The notes beneath the pieces are model-generated. The model did not search any database. It saw nothing but the letters and a program-made list of their open reading frames with translations, and had not been told where the DNA came from. A program made the translations under genes and the position numbers. Positions 1 to 7,272 of a stretch of DNA of 8,839 nucleotides are shown piece by piece. The stretch's first letter is position 1, and each line of letters starts with the position of its first letter. The DNA comes from Klebsiella pneumoniae (GTDB lineage Bacteria > Pseudomonadota > Gammaproteobacteria > Pseudomonadales > Pseudohongiellaceae): contig CAMBPO010000085.1 in NCBI GenBank assembly GCA_945869725.1, positions 1-8,839 of the forward strand. Direction: 5' to 3'.

Positions 1-291
1 GACGCGGTTGCACATCAGACCTTGCGCTGCTTCAGTCGCATGATGGGCAACATTTGCGGCGATATTGCCTTGATCAAGGGTTCGCGTGGCGGCTTTGTGC
101 TCAGTGGCAACCTGATACAAAAGCTCGGCAGCCACTTTGATGAACAGGCATTTGTTCACGCGTTTACCAACAAAGGCAACTTCAGTGATTGGTGTAAAGC
201 CGTACCGCTGGCCTGTTTACGTGACGAGTTTCCGGGTCTGACGGGTTGCGCGGTCTTTGCTCACCGCGCCAGCAACCCCTTATCGACATAA
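1..291 (+). CDS. glk: Glucokinase, C-terminal part (5' end outside the window)
   Basis: Reading from base 1 gives an open frame of 96 codons ending in TAA at 289-291. Glucokinase phosphorylates glucose to glucose-6-phosphate with ATP in the cytoplasm. The visible part matches the last third of Proteobacteria-type (Glk family) glucokinase: a helix of the form MGNICGDIAL, then the glycine-rich stretch KGSRGGFVLSGNLIQKLG (E. coli-like enzymes have LGTFGGVFIAGGIVPR here), then FxxKGxFSxW, and the closing PGLTGCAVF that corresponds to the usual PGLLG. The N-terminal ATP-binding and sugar-binding residues lie off the left edge, so activity cannot be judged. A TTG at 22 is only an internal leucine codon. 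The gene converges on nhaC with a 155-bp gap (292-446) in which I see only a 5-bp TGGTC/GACCA hairpin and no U-tract terminator. Confidence 0.88.
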   Translation, partial: DAVAHQTLRCFSRMMGNICGDIALIKGSRGGFVLSGNLIQKLGSHFDEQAFVHAFTNKGNFSDWCKAVPLACLRDEFPGLTGCAVFAHRASNPLST

Positions 292-446
292 AAGCCCGGA
301 CTCCAACGCAATCACTTCCGATCTAACGGCGATAGCAGATAAGCAAGGGTAGCTGAAACCTGCGCCAGTGTGCCTGGTATCAACTGGTCACCTGACCAAC
401 TGAAAGGTCAAGCTGCTCTTGCAATCAGTAACTGTATAATTATTCT

Positions 447-1910
447 TTACACCGTCTGATCGGTACGCACGATGCCTATGCGTGCCCATGCAAAAAACAG
501 CGTCATCAACGGGCTGAGCAGACAGAAAAACGCCCACGGTGCATAGGCCAGCGTTGCGACGCCCAACACGCTGGCATGGTAGGCACCACAGGTATTCCAC
601 GGTACCAATACCGATGTGACTGTCCCGGTGTCCTCCAGCGTACGGCTCAGATTCTGCGGAGCAAGACCACGGGCTTTGAAGGCATTGCTGAACATGCGGC
701 CGGGTACTACCAGTGCCAGATACTGATCTGACGCTGACACGTTGGTCACCATGCAGGTTGCACCGGTAGCGGTAATTAAACCGGCATCACTTCGCACCCG
801 ACTGATCAGTGCCTGGGTGATACGACCCAGAAAACCACAAGCCTCCATGACTCCGCCAAACACCATGGCAGACAGAATCAGCCAGACCGTGTTAAGCATG
901 CCGTACATGCCACCGGTACTCAGCAGATCATCGAGTACCGGATCGCCTGCAACAACACTCAGATCACCATATAAAGCCTGCATCATGATCTGGTAAGTGG
1001 TGCCCAGTTCGGCAGATAACTCGGCAACCAGCTTCTGTTGCATTAACACAGCACACAGAATGCCTGCCATCGCGCCAATAAACAGCGCAGGGAGCGCAGC
1101 AACCTTGCGGATAATCAGGAAAATGACTGCTGCAGGCACCAGCAACAGTATCGGGCTGACCGTAAATTTCTCGGCTATCAACTGCTGATAACGGGCGGTA
1201 TCGTCCACACTGGCAGCCTCACCGCCCATCATCCACCCTAACACTGTGTAGAGAATCAGCGTGATCACCATTGAGGGCATCGAAGTCAAACTCAGATAAC
1301 GGATATGAGTGAACAAATCCACGCCACTGACGCCGGAAGCCAGATTGGTGGTATCAGACAATGGCGACATTTTGTCACCAAAATAGGCACCGGAGACAAT
1401 TGCGCCAGCAACCAGCCCGGGATTGATACCCATGGCATAACCGATACTCATCAAAGCTATACCCAGTGTTGCTGAGGTAGACCATGAACTGCCAATCACC
1501 ACCGCCGCAATGGCCGTGATCAGACATGCGCTGGCCACAAACACCGACGGGCTGAAGATGCCAAGCCCGTAATAAATCATGCTGGGCACAATGCCGCCGA
1601 TCAGCCACGCACCGGTCAAAGCACCCACCATCAGCAGTATTAGAATCGCCGGTGTCGCTGCTTTGATGTTATCCAGCACATTGTCCTGAATATCAGCCCA
1701 TTGCATTTTCCGGCTCAGGCCGATTGCGCCAGCAAATGCGGCGCTCAGAATAAGCGCCATCTGATTGGCGCCGCTGATTGAATCATCACCATACAGCGCA
1801 ACGTTGTAGGCAAGCAGCGCAAACAACAACAGCAGTGGTAGCACTGATAACAACAGGGAAGGGGCCGGGGGAATTTTTACGGTACTAGCCGTAGTGTTCT
1901 CTTGTCTCAT
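447..1910 (-). CDS. nhaC: NhaC-family Na+/H+ antiporter
   Basis: A 487-residue, very hydrophobic inner-membrane protein with roughly 11-12 likely transmembrane segments and a short polar N-terminus. It carries the hallmark NhaC block at residues 173-191, whose core is GDKMSPLSDTTNLA, and the second conserved block around residues 421-442 (LSRTLEDTG followed by PWNTCG). Both are characteristic of the NhaC/MleN superfamily and probably line the ion path. The role is export of Na+ (or Li+) in exchange for protons, giving sodium and pH homeostasis. Some relatives exchange malate/lactate with cations, so the exact substrate is not certain from sequence. Length is typical and the frame is intact. 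The ATG at 1910 is the first start with a natural short cytoplasmic tail; no good Shine-Dalgarno precedes it (AGCCCT directly upstream). It is divergent from the DUF3089 gene and convergent with glk, so it is probably transcribed alone. Confidence 0.93.
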   Translation of the reverse strand: MRQENTTASTVKIPPAPSLLLSVLPLLLLFALLAYNVALYGDDSISGANQMALILSAAFAGAIGLSRKMQWADIQDNVLDNIKAATPAILILLMVGALTGAWLIGGIVPSMIYYGLGIFSPSVFVASACLITAIAAVVIGSSWSTSATLGIALMSIGYAMGINPGLVAGAIVSGAYFGDKMSPLSDTTNLASGVSGVDLFTHIRYLSLTSMPSMVITLILYTVLGWMMGGEAASVDDTARYQQLIAEKFTVSPILLLVPAAVIFLIIRKVAALPALFIGAMAGILCAVLMQQKLVAELSAELGTTYQIMMQALYGDLSVVAGDPVLDDLLSTGGMYGMLNTVWLILSAMVFGGVMEACGFLGRITQALISRVRSDAGLITATGATCMVTNVSASDQYLALVVPGRMFSNAFKARGLAPQNLSRTLEDTGTVTSVLVPWNTCGAYHASVLGVATLAYAPWAFFCLLSPLMTLFFAWARIGIVRTDQTV

Positions 1911-2087
1911 AGGGCTAAACGTCTGCAGTCAAATAGTTAGAATTTTGTGACCGAACTGTAACCGGTTGCCGCTTGAAATCACAGCCATGACCCTAAAAAA
2001 GTCCGCCGGCATCATGGCTTGCCGGATCATCGCGGCTGACATATTCTGCTGCGCACAACATCAACATCTTTCAGGGTAACAAACGTT
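1911..2087. promoter_or_regulatory. Divergent intergenic region between nhaC and the DUF3089 gene
   Basis: This 177-bp gap must hold the promoters of both divergent genes. A perfect 8-bp inverted repeat, AGCCATGA (1983-1990) and TCATGGCT (2012-2019), has arm centres 29 bp apart. Overlapping it is a 5-bp dyad CCGGC (2006-2010)/GCCGG (2021-2025), and an 8-bp palindrome AACCGGTT lies at 1960-1967. For the rightward gene, AGGG at 2073-2076 stands 11 bases before the ATG and is a usable ribosome binding site. No close match to a -35/-10 pair was found on either strand. Whether the dyads are operators is inference. Confidence 0.4.
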
Positions 2088-3263
2088 ATGACACATAAAA
2101 AAAATGTTCTGGCCAGCGCCATTGCCAGCGCGGCATTTATGGTTGTTTTGTTGCCCGACGCTGCGTTGGCAGCGCAAGCCGGCGTTGATTATGCAGACAC
2201 GGACAACTGGCTGTGTCGCCCCGACCAGCCGCGCGCCTGCGCTGTCGACCTGACCAGCACCGTTGTTAATGCTGATGGCAGTACCCGCCTGGAGCGTTAT
2301 GCCGCAGAACCCGACGCGCCAGTTGACTGTTTTTACGTGTATCCCACCGTATCACTGGATATGACGCCAAACAGTGACATGATTGCCGGCCCCGAGGAAC
2401 TAAACGTGGTGCGCAGCCAGTTCGCCAGACTGGGCTCGGAATGCCGTACCTTTGCTCCACTTTACCGGCAGGTCACGTTGGGCGCGCTGCGTGCCAATCT
2501 GGGCGGCGGCACACCCGCGGTTACACCTGACAGGGAAATGGGTTATCAGGACATCGTGAATGCGTGGAACTATTACCTTGAGAACCACAACCAAGGCCGC
2601 GGTGTCATTCTGGTTGGCCACTCGCAGGGTGCCGGTGTGCTTTCTCGGCTGATCATCAACGAGATCGAAGGCAAAGAGGTTCAGCAACAGATCATCTCGG
2701 CGATGCTGCTCGGGGCAACAGCGCAAGTGCCGGAAGGGGCGCAGGTAGGGGGTACCTTCAAACAGATGCCAGCATGCGAATCCGGTGATCAAACCGGCTG
2801 CATTGTGTCGTATGTGTCATTCAGGGACAGCGTTCCGCCGCCAGCCAACAGTTTATTCGGTCGCAGCAGTGAGGGCAGCAAAGCCATCTGTACCAATCCG
2901 GCACAATTGGCTCATGGCCATAATGAACTGCATGGATACATGAGTAATGCGACGGCTGAAGGATTTTCATCCAACACACAATCACCCTGGCTTAGCGATA
3001 ACACATCAATCACGACTCCGTTTGTGTCTGTGCCAGGCTTGTTAACCGGTGAGTGTGTCAGCAATGGTCAGTTTTCCTATCTGCAAGTGACGGTTAATGC
3101 CGACCCGTCAGATCCGCGCACCGATACCATCAGTGGTGATGTGATGAATGCCGACGGCACCGTCAACGCTGGCTGGGGACTGCATTTGATCGATGTAAAC
3201 GTGGCCATGGGCGACCTTGTAGCGCTGGCAGGACAACAGGCGAGGGCCTATCTGGCCCGATGA
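2088..3263 (+). CDS. Secreted DUF3089-family alpha/beta-hydrolase-like protein (lipase-like)
   Basis: A 391-residue exported protein. Residues 1-28 form a Sec signal peptide (charged HKK start, hydrophobic core, cleavage near ALA-AQ). The mature part has the DUF3089 features: CFYVYPT near residue 81, a LYRQ stretch near 125, a YQDIVNAWNYYL helix near 153-164, and the nucleophile elbow GHSQG at 177-181 with Ser179 as the predicted catalytic serine. The C-terminal GLHLIDVN around 364-371 contains His366, which fits the family's catalytic histidine. DUF3089 proteins are predicted lipases or esterases acting outside the cytoplasm; the substrate is unknown. There are eight cysteines (43, 51, 81, 119, 229, 238, 268, 323), an even number that would allow disulfides in the periplasm or outside. 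The start is supported by AGGG 11 bases upstream and by the signal peptide. The gene stands alone, divergent from nhaC and convergent with prc. Confidence 0.87.
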   Translation: MTHKKNVLASAIASAAFMVVLLPDAALAAQAGVDYADTDNWLCRPDQPRACAVDLTSTVVNADGSTRLERYAAEPDAPVDCFYVYPTVSLDMTPNSDMIAGPEELNVVRSQFARLGSECRTFAPLYRQVTLGALRANLGGGTPAVTPDREMGYQDIVNAWNYYLENHNQGRGVILVGHSQGAGVLSRLIINEIEGKEVQQQIISAMLLGATAQVPEGAQVGGTFKQMPACESGDQTGCIVSYVSFRDSVPPPANSLFGRSSEGSKAICTNPAQLAHGHNELHGYMSNATAEGFSSNTQSPWLSDNTSITTPFVSVPGLLTGECVSNGQFSYLQVTVNADPSDPRTDTISGDVMNADGTVNAGWGLHLIDVNVAMGDLVALAGQQARAYLAR

Positions 3264-3270
3264 TCACTGA

Positions 3271-3334
3271 ATTGCGGTAAGGATTGCGGTCAGGGTTGCG
3301 GTCAGGGTTACGGTCAGGGTTACGTGCGGTCAGG
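3271..3334. repeat. 12-bp tandem repeat, about five copies
   Basis: Beginning 7 bases after the DUF3089 stop codon are consecutive units of the form RTTRCGGTMAGG: 3271-3282, 3283-3294, 3295-3306, 3307-3318, then a 16-base variant 3319-3334 with a 4-base insertion. Neighbouring units differ by one or two bases, as expected for an array grown by slippage and then diverging. It lies directly before the terminator, in the 3' untranslated part of the hydrolase transcript. A protein-binding role is possible but nothing in the sequence shows it. Confidence 0.85.
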
Positions 3335-3335
3335 C

Positions 3336-3367
3336 AAAAAAAACGGGCGCTGTTTGCGCCCGTTTTT
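3336..3367. terminator. Bidirectional Rho-independent terminator between the hydrolase gene and prc
   Basis: A GC-rich stem ACGGGCGC (3343-3350) pairs with GCGCCCGT (3356-3363) around the 5-base loop TGTTT. It is flanked by eight A on the left (3336-3343) and five T on the right (3363-3367), which extend the stem by further A-T pairs. Because both flanks are homopolymeric, it can terminate the rightward hydrolase transcript and the leftward prc transcript. Its position between two convergent stop codons fits this. Confidence 0.92.
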
Positions 3368-3413
3368 ATAAACCCGATTGTTCACTGTTCATCTATAAGC
3401 TGTGTCAGCAATC

Positions 3414-5750
3414 TCAGTTCTCTTCCTCATTCTGATTGGGCAGCGTAACCGCTACCGATGCAGACTGAACGGGCGCCTCGACTTCAGCCGCGCTCATGGG
3501 GTTGCCCAGCAGTTCCGCCATGTCCACCAGCACCCGTCCGCTTTCCTGCAACAAGGGATCTTCTTCTTCATTGGCTTCCTCGTCCTCTTCACTCTCGGTC
3601 GATAATAAAGCCAGTTCAGCGTCAAGTTCCTCGTCAGATTCTTCATCTACCCACACTTCCAGAGGCAGTCCTTTTGCGAGCAGCCTGAGGTTGTTGGCGT
3701 CAAATGCTGTCCGTCGGTCTGCATCACGCTGCGCTTTCAACGCATCACGATTCAGAGGAATTGTGGTGCGCTGACGCGCTTCCAGCATGCGCTCAACAGT
3801 ATCGTTCAGGAAGATAAAATCCGGATCCTGAGCGGCGCGCTCTTCATGCCGGGCTTGTAGCTCTGGCATGATGTCACTCATAGGGTGATAGGTGCGGAAC
3901 TCAACCGGACGCACGGTATCCCAGGGTAATGCGCCATCCAGATTACTTTCACCCATGGTTTCGATGGTCTGGTAACGATCCGGGAAATTGATATCCGGTA
4001 AGACACCTCGGTTCTGGGTGCTGGCACCGGAAATTCGATAGAACTTGGAACGGGTCAGTTTGACCTGTCCATAATTCATCGGGATGATTTCCTGCACCGT
4101 ACCCTTGCCGAAGGTTTGACCGCCCAGCACTACACCACGCTGGTAATCCTGAATGGCGCCGGCAAAAATCTCAGAGGCAGACGCACTGGCACGGTTTACA
4201 AGAACTGCGAGCGGGCCGTCATAAACAACTCCGGCATCAGAGTCACCGTATGAGCGGACAAATCCATTACGCTGGCCGGAATAACGAATCTGCACCGTTG
4301 GGCCAGATTCAATAAACAGACCCACCAGCTCGTTAGCCTCATTAAGCGATCCACCGCCGTTGTAGCGCAGATCAACAACAACCGCCTCAACATCCTGCTG
4401 ATTTAACTCCTCTAGCAATGCGCGCACATCGCGAGCGGAACTGCGGTAATTTGGCAATCCTGCGGCGGCGGCCTCGAAGTCAAAATAGAAGGAGGGCAGT
4501 GTGATCACACCCACTTTGTAGATCTGATCTTCAACTTCAATGTCGATCACATCGCTGCGGGCAAATTGCTCAGACAGTTCGACCATGTCACGTACAATCA
4601 CTATCTCTCGGGCTGCCACTTCTCCGCCGCCCTCGGCCGGAATAACGTTAAGCCTGACCGTGCTGCCTTTTTCCCCGCGAATCTGATCAACAACATCGTC
4701 AAGTCGCAAACCGATGACGTCTTTGATCTCGCCATCAACGCCCTGGCCAATACCAATTATGCGATCGCCGGCTTTCAGCTCGCCGGCCTGCTCAGCTGGC
4801 CCGCCCTTGATGAGCTCGGCAACTTTGGTGTACTCATCCTCGGAGGTCAGCTGCGCGCCAATGCCTTGCAAAGACCCGCGCAGCCCCATATTGAAGTTTT
4901 CAGAGTCACGGGGTGAAAAGTAGCTGGTATGAGGATCAACTGTTTGTGCCACCGTGGCCAGGTACGCCTGGAACACGTCGCGATCGTTGGTTTTTGCAAT
5001 TTGCGTCAGTTGATTGCGGAAACGTTTACTTAGACGCTCCTGAATCAGTGGCAGCTCCATACCCGTCAAAGACAGACTGAGTGCGCTGCTCTTGATGCGC
5101 TGACGCCAAAGGTCATCAAGCTCTTCTATGGTTTGAGCCCAGGGTTCTTCTTCGCGATCAATCAGCAATTCTTCCTGCGAATAAAAATCCAGAGAATCAA
5201 GCCCGCCTTCAACAAACTCTACCGCCCACACCAGACGCTGTAACAGTCGCTTGTGGTACAGGTTATAGATATCAAATCCCGGCTGCAGGTCACCCGATTT
5301 GAGTGTATCGTCAAGTGTGGCACGCAGAGAGGACAGGGCAAGTACGTCAGAACTCAGAAAATACAGCTTCTGACCATCCAGCGCTTCAAGGTAATAATCA
5401 AACAACTCAGACGAGAAGCGGTCATCAAAACTGACTGGCGAATAGTGCTTGGTTTCAAGTTCGCGTAACAGTTCAATCGCTGTGCGGCCATACACCGGAA
5501 TCGGTTCCATATCCTGATACAGCGCATCAACGCTGAGTACAGTAAGGACTTCTTCCTCGGCGGCGGCTTCCAGCGCAGCATCCTGAGTCACAACATCCTG
5601 AGCAACAGCCAGAGGTGCGCTTAGCAGCAAGGCCAACAGCAGAGACTTACCGACAGCGCTACCGGTCTTTTGCATGGCTCTATACCAGGGTTTTAATGGC
5701 ACGCCGTGCTTAATCTCTTGATTTGCAGTAACCAACTTCTTACCTCGCAT
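3414..5750 (-). CDS. prc: Periplasmic tail-specific carboxyl-terminal processing protease (Prc/Tsp, peptidase S41)
   Basis: A 778-residue protease of the Prc/Tsp type, which degrades periplasmic proteins with exposed nonpolar C-termini and, in E. coli, limits a cell-wall endopeptidase (MepS). Order: signal sequence with hydrophobic core at 36-50 and cleavage near VAQ51; helical N-terminal domain about 75-280 ending in DPHTSYFSP; PDZ domain about 290-375; S41 catalytic core with the NGGGS loop near 464-468, SASAS with Ser524, and FGKGTVQ with Lys549. The Ser-Lys spacing of 25 matches E. coli Prc (452/477). The C-terminal DUF3340-type domain is about 600-760. Residues 702-731 are strongly acidic (18 of 30 are D or E), which may partly explain a length above E. 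coli's roughly 680. The start is uncertain. ATG 5750 lacks a Shine-Dalgarno; TTG 5735 has GAGG seven bases upstream; ATG 5675 (residue 26) gives the most classical signal peptide. The widest ATG form is listed. Confidence 0.95.
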   Translation of the reverse strand: MRGKKLVTANQEIKHGVPLKPWYRAMQKTGSAVGKSLLLALLLSAPLAVAQDVVTQDAALEAAAEEEVLTVLSVDALYQDMEPIPVYGRTAIELLRELETKHYSPVSFDDRFSSELFDYYLEALDGQKLYFLSSDVLALSSLRATLDDTLKSGDLQPGFDIYNLYHKRLLQRLVWAVEFVEGGLDSLDFYSQEELLIDREEEPWAQTIEELDDLWRQRIKSSALSLSLTGMELPLIQERLSKRFRNQLTQIAKTNDRDVFQAYLATVAQTVDPHTSYFSPRDSENFNMGLRGSLQGIGAQLTSEDEYTKVAELIKGGPAEQAGELKAGDRIIGIGQGVDGEIKDVIGLRLDDVVDQIRGEKGSTVRLNVIPAEGGGEVAAREIVIVRDMVELSEQFARSDVIDIEVEDQIYKVGVITLPSFYFDFEAAAAGLPNYRSSARDVRALLEELNQQDVEAVVVDLRYNGGGSLNEANELVGLFIESGPTVQIRYSGQRNGFVRSYGDSDAGVVYDGPLAVLVNRASASASEIFAGAIQDYQRGVVLGGQTFGKGTVQEIIPMNYGQVKLTRSKFYRISGASTQNRGVLPDINFPDRYQTIETMGESNLDGALPWDTVRPVEFRTYHPMSDIMPELQARHEERAAQDPDFIFLNDTVERMLEARQRTTIPLNRDALKAQRDADRRTAFDANNLRLLAKGLPLEVWVDEESDEELDAELALLSTESEEDEEANEEEDPLLQESGRVLVDMAELLGNPMSAAEVEAPVQSASVAVTLPNQNEEEN

Positions 5751-5805
5751 GATGAATTTTCATGATTACGAGCGTCTTTCAACGATCTTGAAACAATAAC
5801 TCTTG

Positions 5806-5832
5806 ATATTACGTTTGATTGCGCTCTGTCAA
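5806..5832 (-). promoter_or_regulatory. Candidate prc promoter
   Basis: On the minus strand a perfect -35 TTGACA (5827-5832) is followed after 15 bases by TAATAT (5806-5811), four of six matches to a -10 box. It lies 56 bases or more before the prc start candidates. The spacer is shorter than the usual 17, so this is a moderate candidate. Between it and prc is a 6-bp dyad, TTTCAA (5777-5782)/TTGAAA (5788-5793), which could be an operator or chance. Confidence 0.4.
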
Positions 5833-5871
5833 GGTTATCAAGGTGACTTTACGTGACAGTAATGCCATATT

Positions 5872-7089
5872 TCAGTCATGTTTTATACGCTTGTTGCGCG
5901 CGCTTTTATGTCTCTCAACGCGCTCAACATCAATATATCGGTCGGTAATAGCACTCGAACCGTGTCCGGCATCGTCACGCACATGCTCACGCGGCCGGTA
6001 CTTCACATCCTCTGATATCCCCGTATGTCGCAACCAATGCACGGTTGCCCCTGCGAGTCTATCTGCTTCCTCCAAAGACCCTTCCGAGCGCAGTTTATCT
6101 TCAGACAGATCGAAACATTTCTGCACAATTCCGCGAATCTGCCGGGTGCTGGTGATACCGCCTTTGCCGCGGGTTTTATGCACCAGCGGCGCCGATTCAC
6201 CGGGCGCGGGCAGGGGCGTCAGACCGCGAGCAAGGCGGTAGCGTTTTAGCGCCTCCAGCATGGCGTTACTGACAGATACCTCACGCTCTTTATTGCCCTT
6301 GCCAACGGTTAAAAACCACCAGTTGCCCTCCAGATCACGCTGGAAGTGCCCCATCTGCGGAATCCAGCGTTCCGTTTCCACTAACTCTGATATACGTAGA
6401 TACATGCCAAACAGAGCACTCATAACAAACAAAGTTCGTTCGTGTTGAAGCGGATCGTCTGCCGCCATGCTTTCGGCGGTTTCCAGTACAACATCCCACT
6501 GAATCTGCGACAGGCGCCGGATCTTTTCCTGCCCCTGACGTTTGCGCAGAAATTTTCCTTTCTGGCGAATATGTGCCACCGGGTTAGCCGACACATAATT
6601 TTCCTGCACAAGATACGAAAAGAAGCTGCTCAGCACGCCAAAAATAGCCTGCAATCCAGATTGCGAAAGGCTGTAAGCCTGGTCCTTTGCACACACGTAG
6701 GGGCGCCATTCAGGATTCAGCACGCGCTCGCCAGCCTGATCAATAAAGCGGGGCGCTTGTTTGTGGCCGGTCCAGTCATCGGGGGGCTGGCGGGCAAATT
6801 CGATATAACTTTCAAGATGCTCGCGCTGAATCTCTTTTAAGGTATTAACGGAGTGAAGCCAGCACCATTGCAGAAAATGCTCAAGCTCGCGTCGGTAAGC
6901 CGTATGTGTGTCTGCGCTGCCGCGATAGCTGAACAGGAACTCGCAGGCCCGCAGGTAGTCTTCAGCAGCGCCGACAGGGACTTGCGCCTTGACAGCATCT
7001 GGCAACTGCGGAGGTTCCCGCCACGGGTTGGGCATACTCTCGCGGGTATCAAACAATGGATGCAGTAAGACTTTAATCTTGCTTTTCAT
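5872..7089 (-). CDS. Tyrosine recombinase / site-specific integrase
   Basis: Taken from ATG 7089 this is a 405-residue tyrosine recombinase. These enzymes cut and rejoin DNA through a 3'-phosphotyrosine, in the cytoplasm. Residues about 40-175 form the SAM-like core-binding domain (YLRACEFLFSYRGS and following helices). The catalytic domain follows with the full set of active residues: Arg232 in YLRISELVE, Lys264 in VGKGNKERE, His351 and Arg354 in VHWLRHTG, His376 in GHGS, and the nucleophile Tyr385 in TDRYID. So it should be active. From memory, the block RPREHVRDDAGH plus AITDRYID recurs in recombinases of Pseudomonas and marine gammaproteobacteria. The frame stays open upstream to a TTG at 7257, but that segment does not look coding. 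ATG 7035 (giving 387 residues, MPNPWRE) is an alternative start. Neither ATG has a strong ribosome site. The gene is 121 bp behind prc on the same strand. No attachment site, tRNA or other phage gene is visible. Confidence 0.9.
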   Translation of the reverse strand: MKSKIKVLLHPLFDTRESMPNPWREPPQLPDAVKAQVPVGAAEDYLRACEFLFSYRGSADTHTAYRRELEHFLQWCWLHSVNTLKEIQREHLESYIEFARQPPDDWTGHKQAPRFIDQAGERVLNPEWRPYVCAKDQAYSLSQSGLQAIFGVLSSFFSYLVQENYVSANPVAHIRQKGKFLRKRQGQEKIRRLSQIQWDVVLETAESMAADDPLQHERTLFVMSALFGMYLRISELVETERWIPQMGHFQRDLEGNWWFLTVGKGNKEREVSVSNAMLEALKRYRLARGLTPLPAPGESAPLVHKTRGKGGITSTRQIRGIVQKCFDLSEDKLRSEGSLEEADRLAGATVHWLRHTGISEDVKYRPREHVRDDAGHGSSAITDRYIDVERVERHKSARNKRIKHD

Positions 7090-7207
7090 GCCGGAAATTT
7101 TCGTATCTGCCTGCGGTAAACCCAGTGTGCGTGTGCCGCCAGCTGAAGGCAAGGCGGGCGAAGATTTAAATACAATGTCCTTGCCCGGCACAGTTTTTTT
7201 TGCCAGC

Positions 7208-7237
7208 ATTATCAGTGCAGTCCAGCGCCTAGGCCAA
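7208..7237 (-). promoter_or_regulatory. Candidate recombinase promoter
   Basis: On the minus strand TTGGCC (7232-7237) is separated by 18 bases from GATAAT (7208-7213), which matches the -10 consensus in five of six positions. This would give a leader of about 110 bases before ATG 7089 and supports the view that the open frame upstream of 7089 is untranslated. The -35 is weak, so confidence is low. Confidence 0.3.
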
Positions 7238-7272
7238 CACCATTTTTTACTTGACAAAATGAGCCCATAATC

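Noticed and set aside
360..410. Possible terminator between glk and nhaC (TGGTC-ACCT-GACCA)
   Set aside because: The stem has only 5 bp and no T-run follows on either strand.
2400..2792. Minus-strand 130-residue open frame inside the DUF3089 gene
   Set aside because: It is a shadow of the sense frame; its product is low-complexity-like with no recognisable motif and no ribosome site context.
7091..7098. CCGGAAAT shared between the recombinase leader, the 7901-7932 dyad and prc (4027-4034) as a recombination core site
   Set aside because: An 8-base match in a window of this size is close to chance, and the copy in prc is plain coding sequence.
7090..7257. N-terminal extension of the recombinase from TTG 7257 (56 extra residues)
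   Set aside because: The extension begins with a TTG, lacks similarity to the core-binding domain, overlaps a plausible promoter, and better starts exist at 7089 and 7035.
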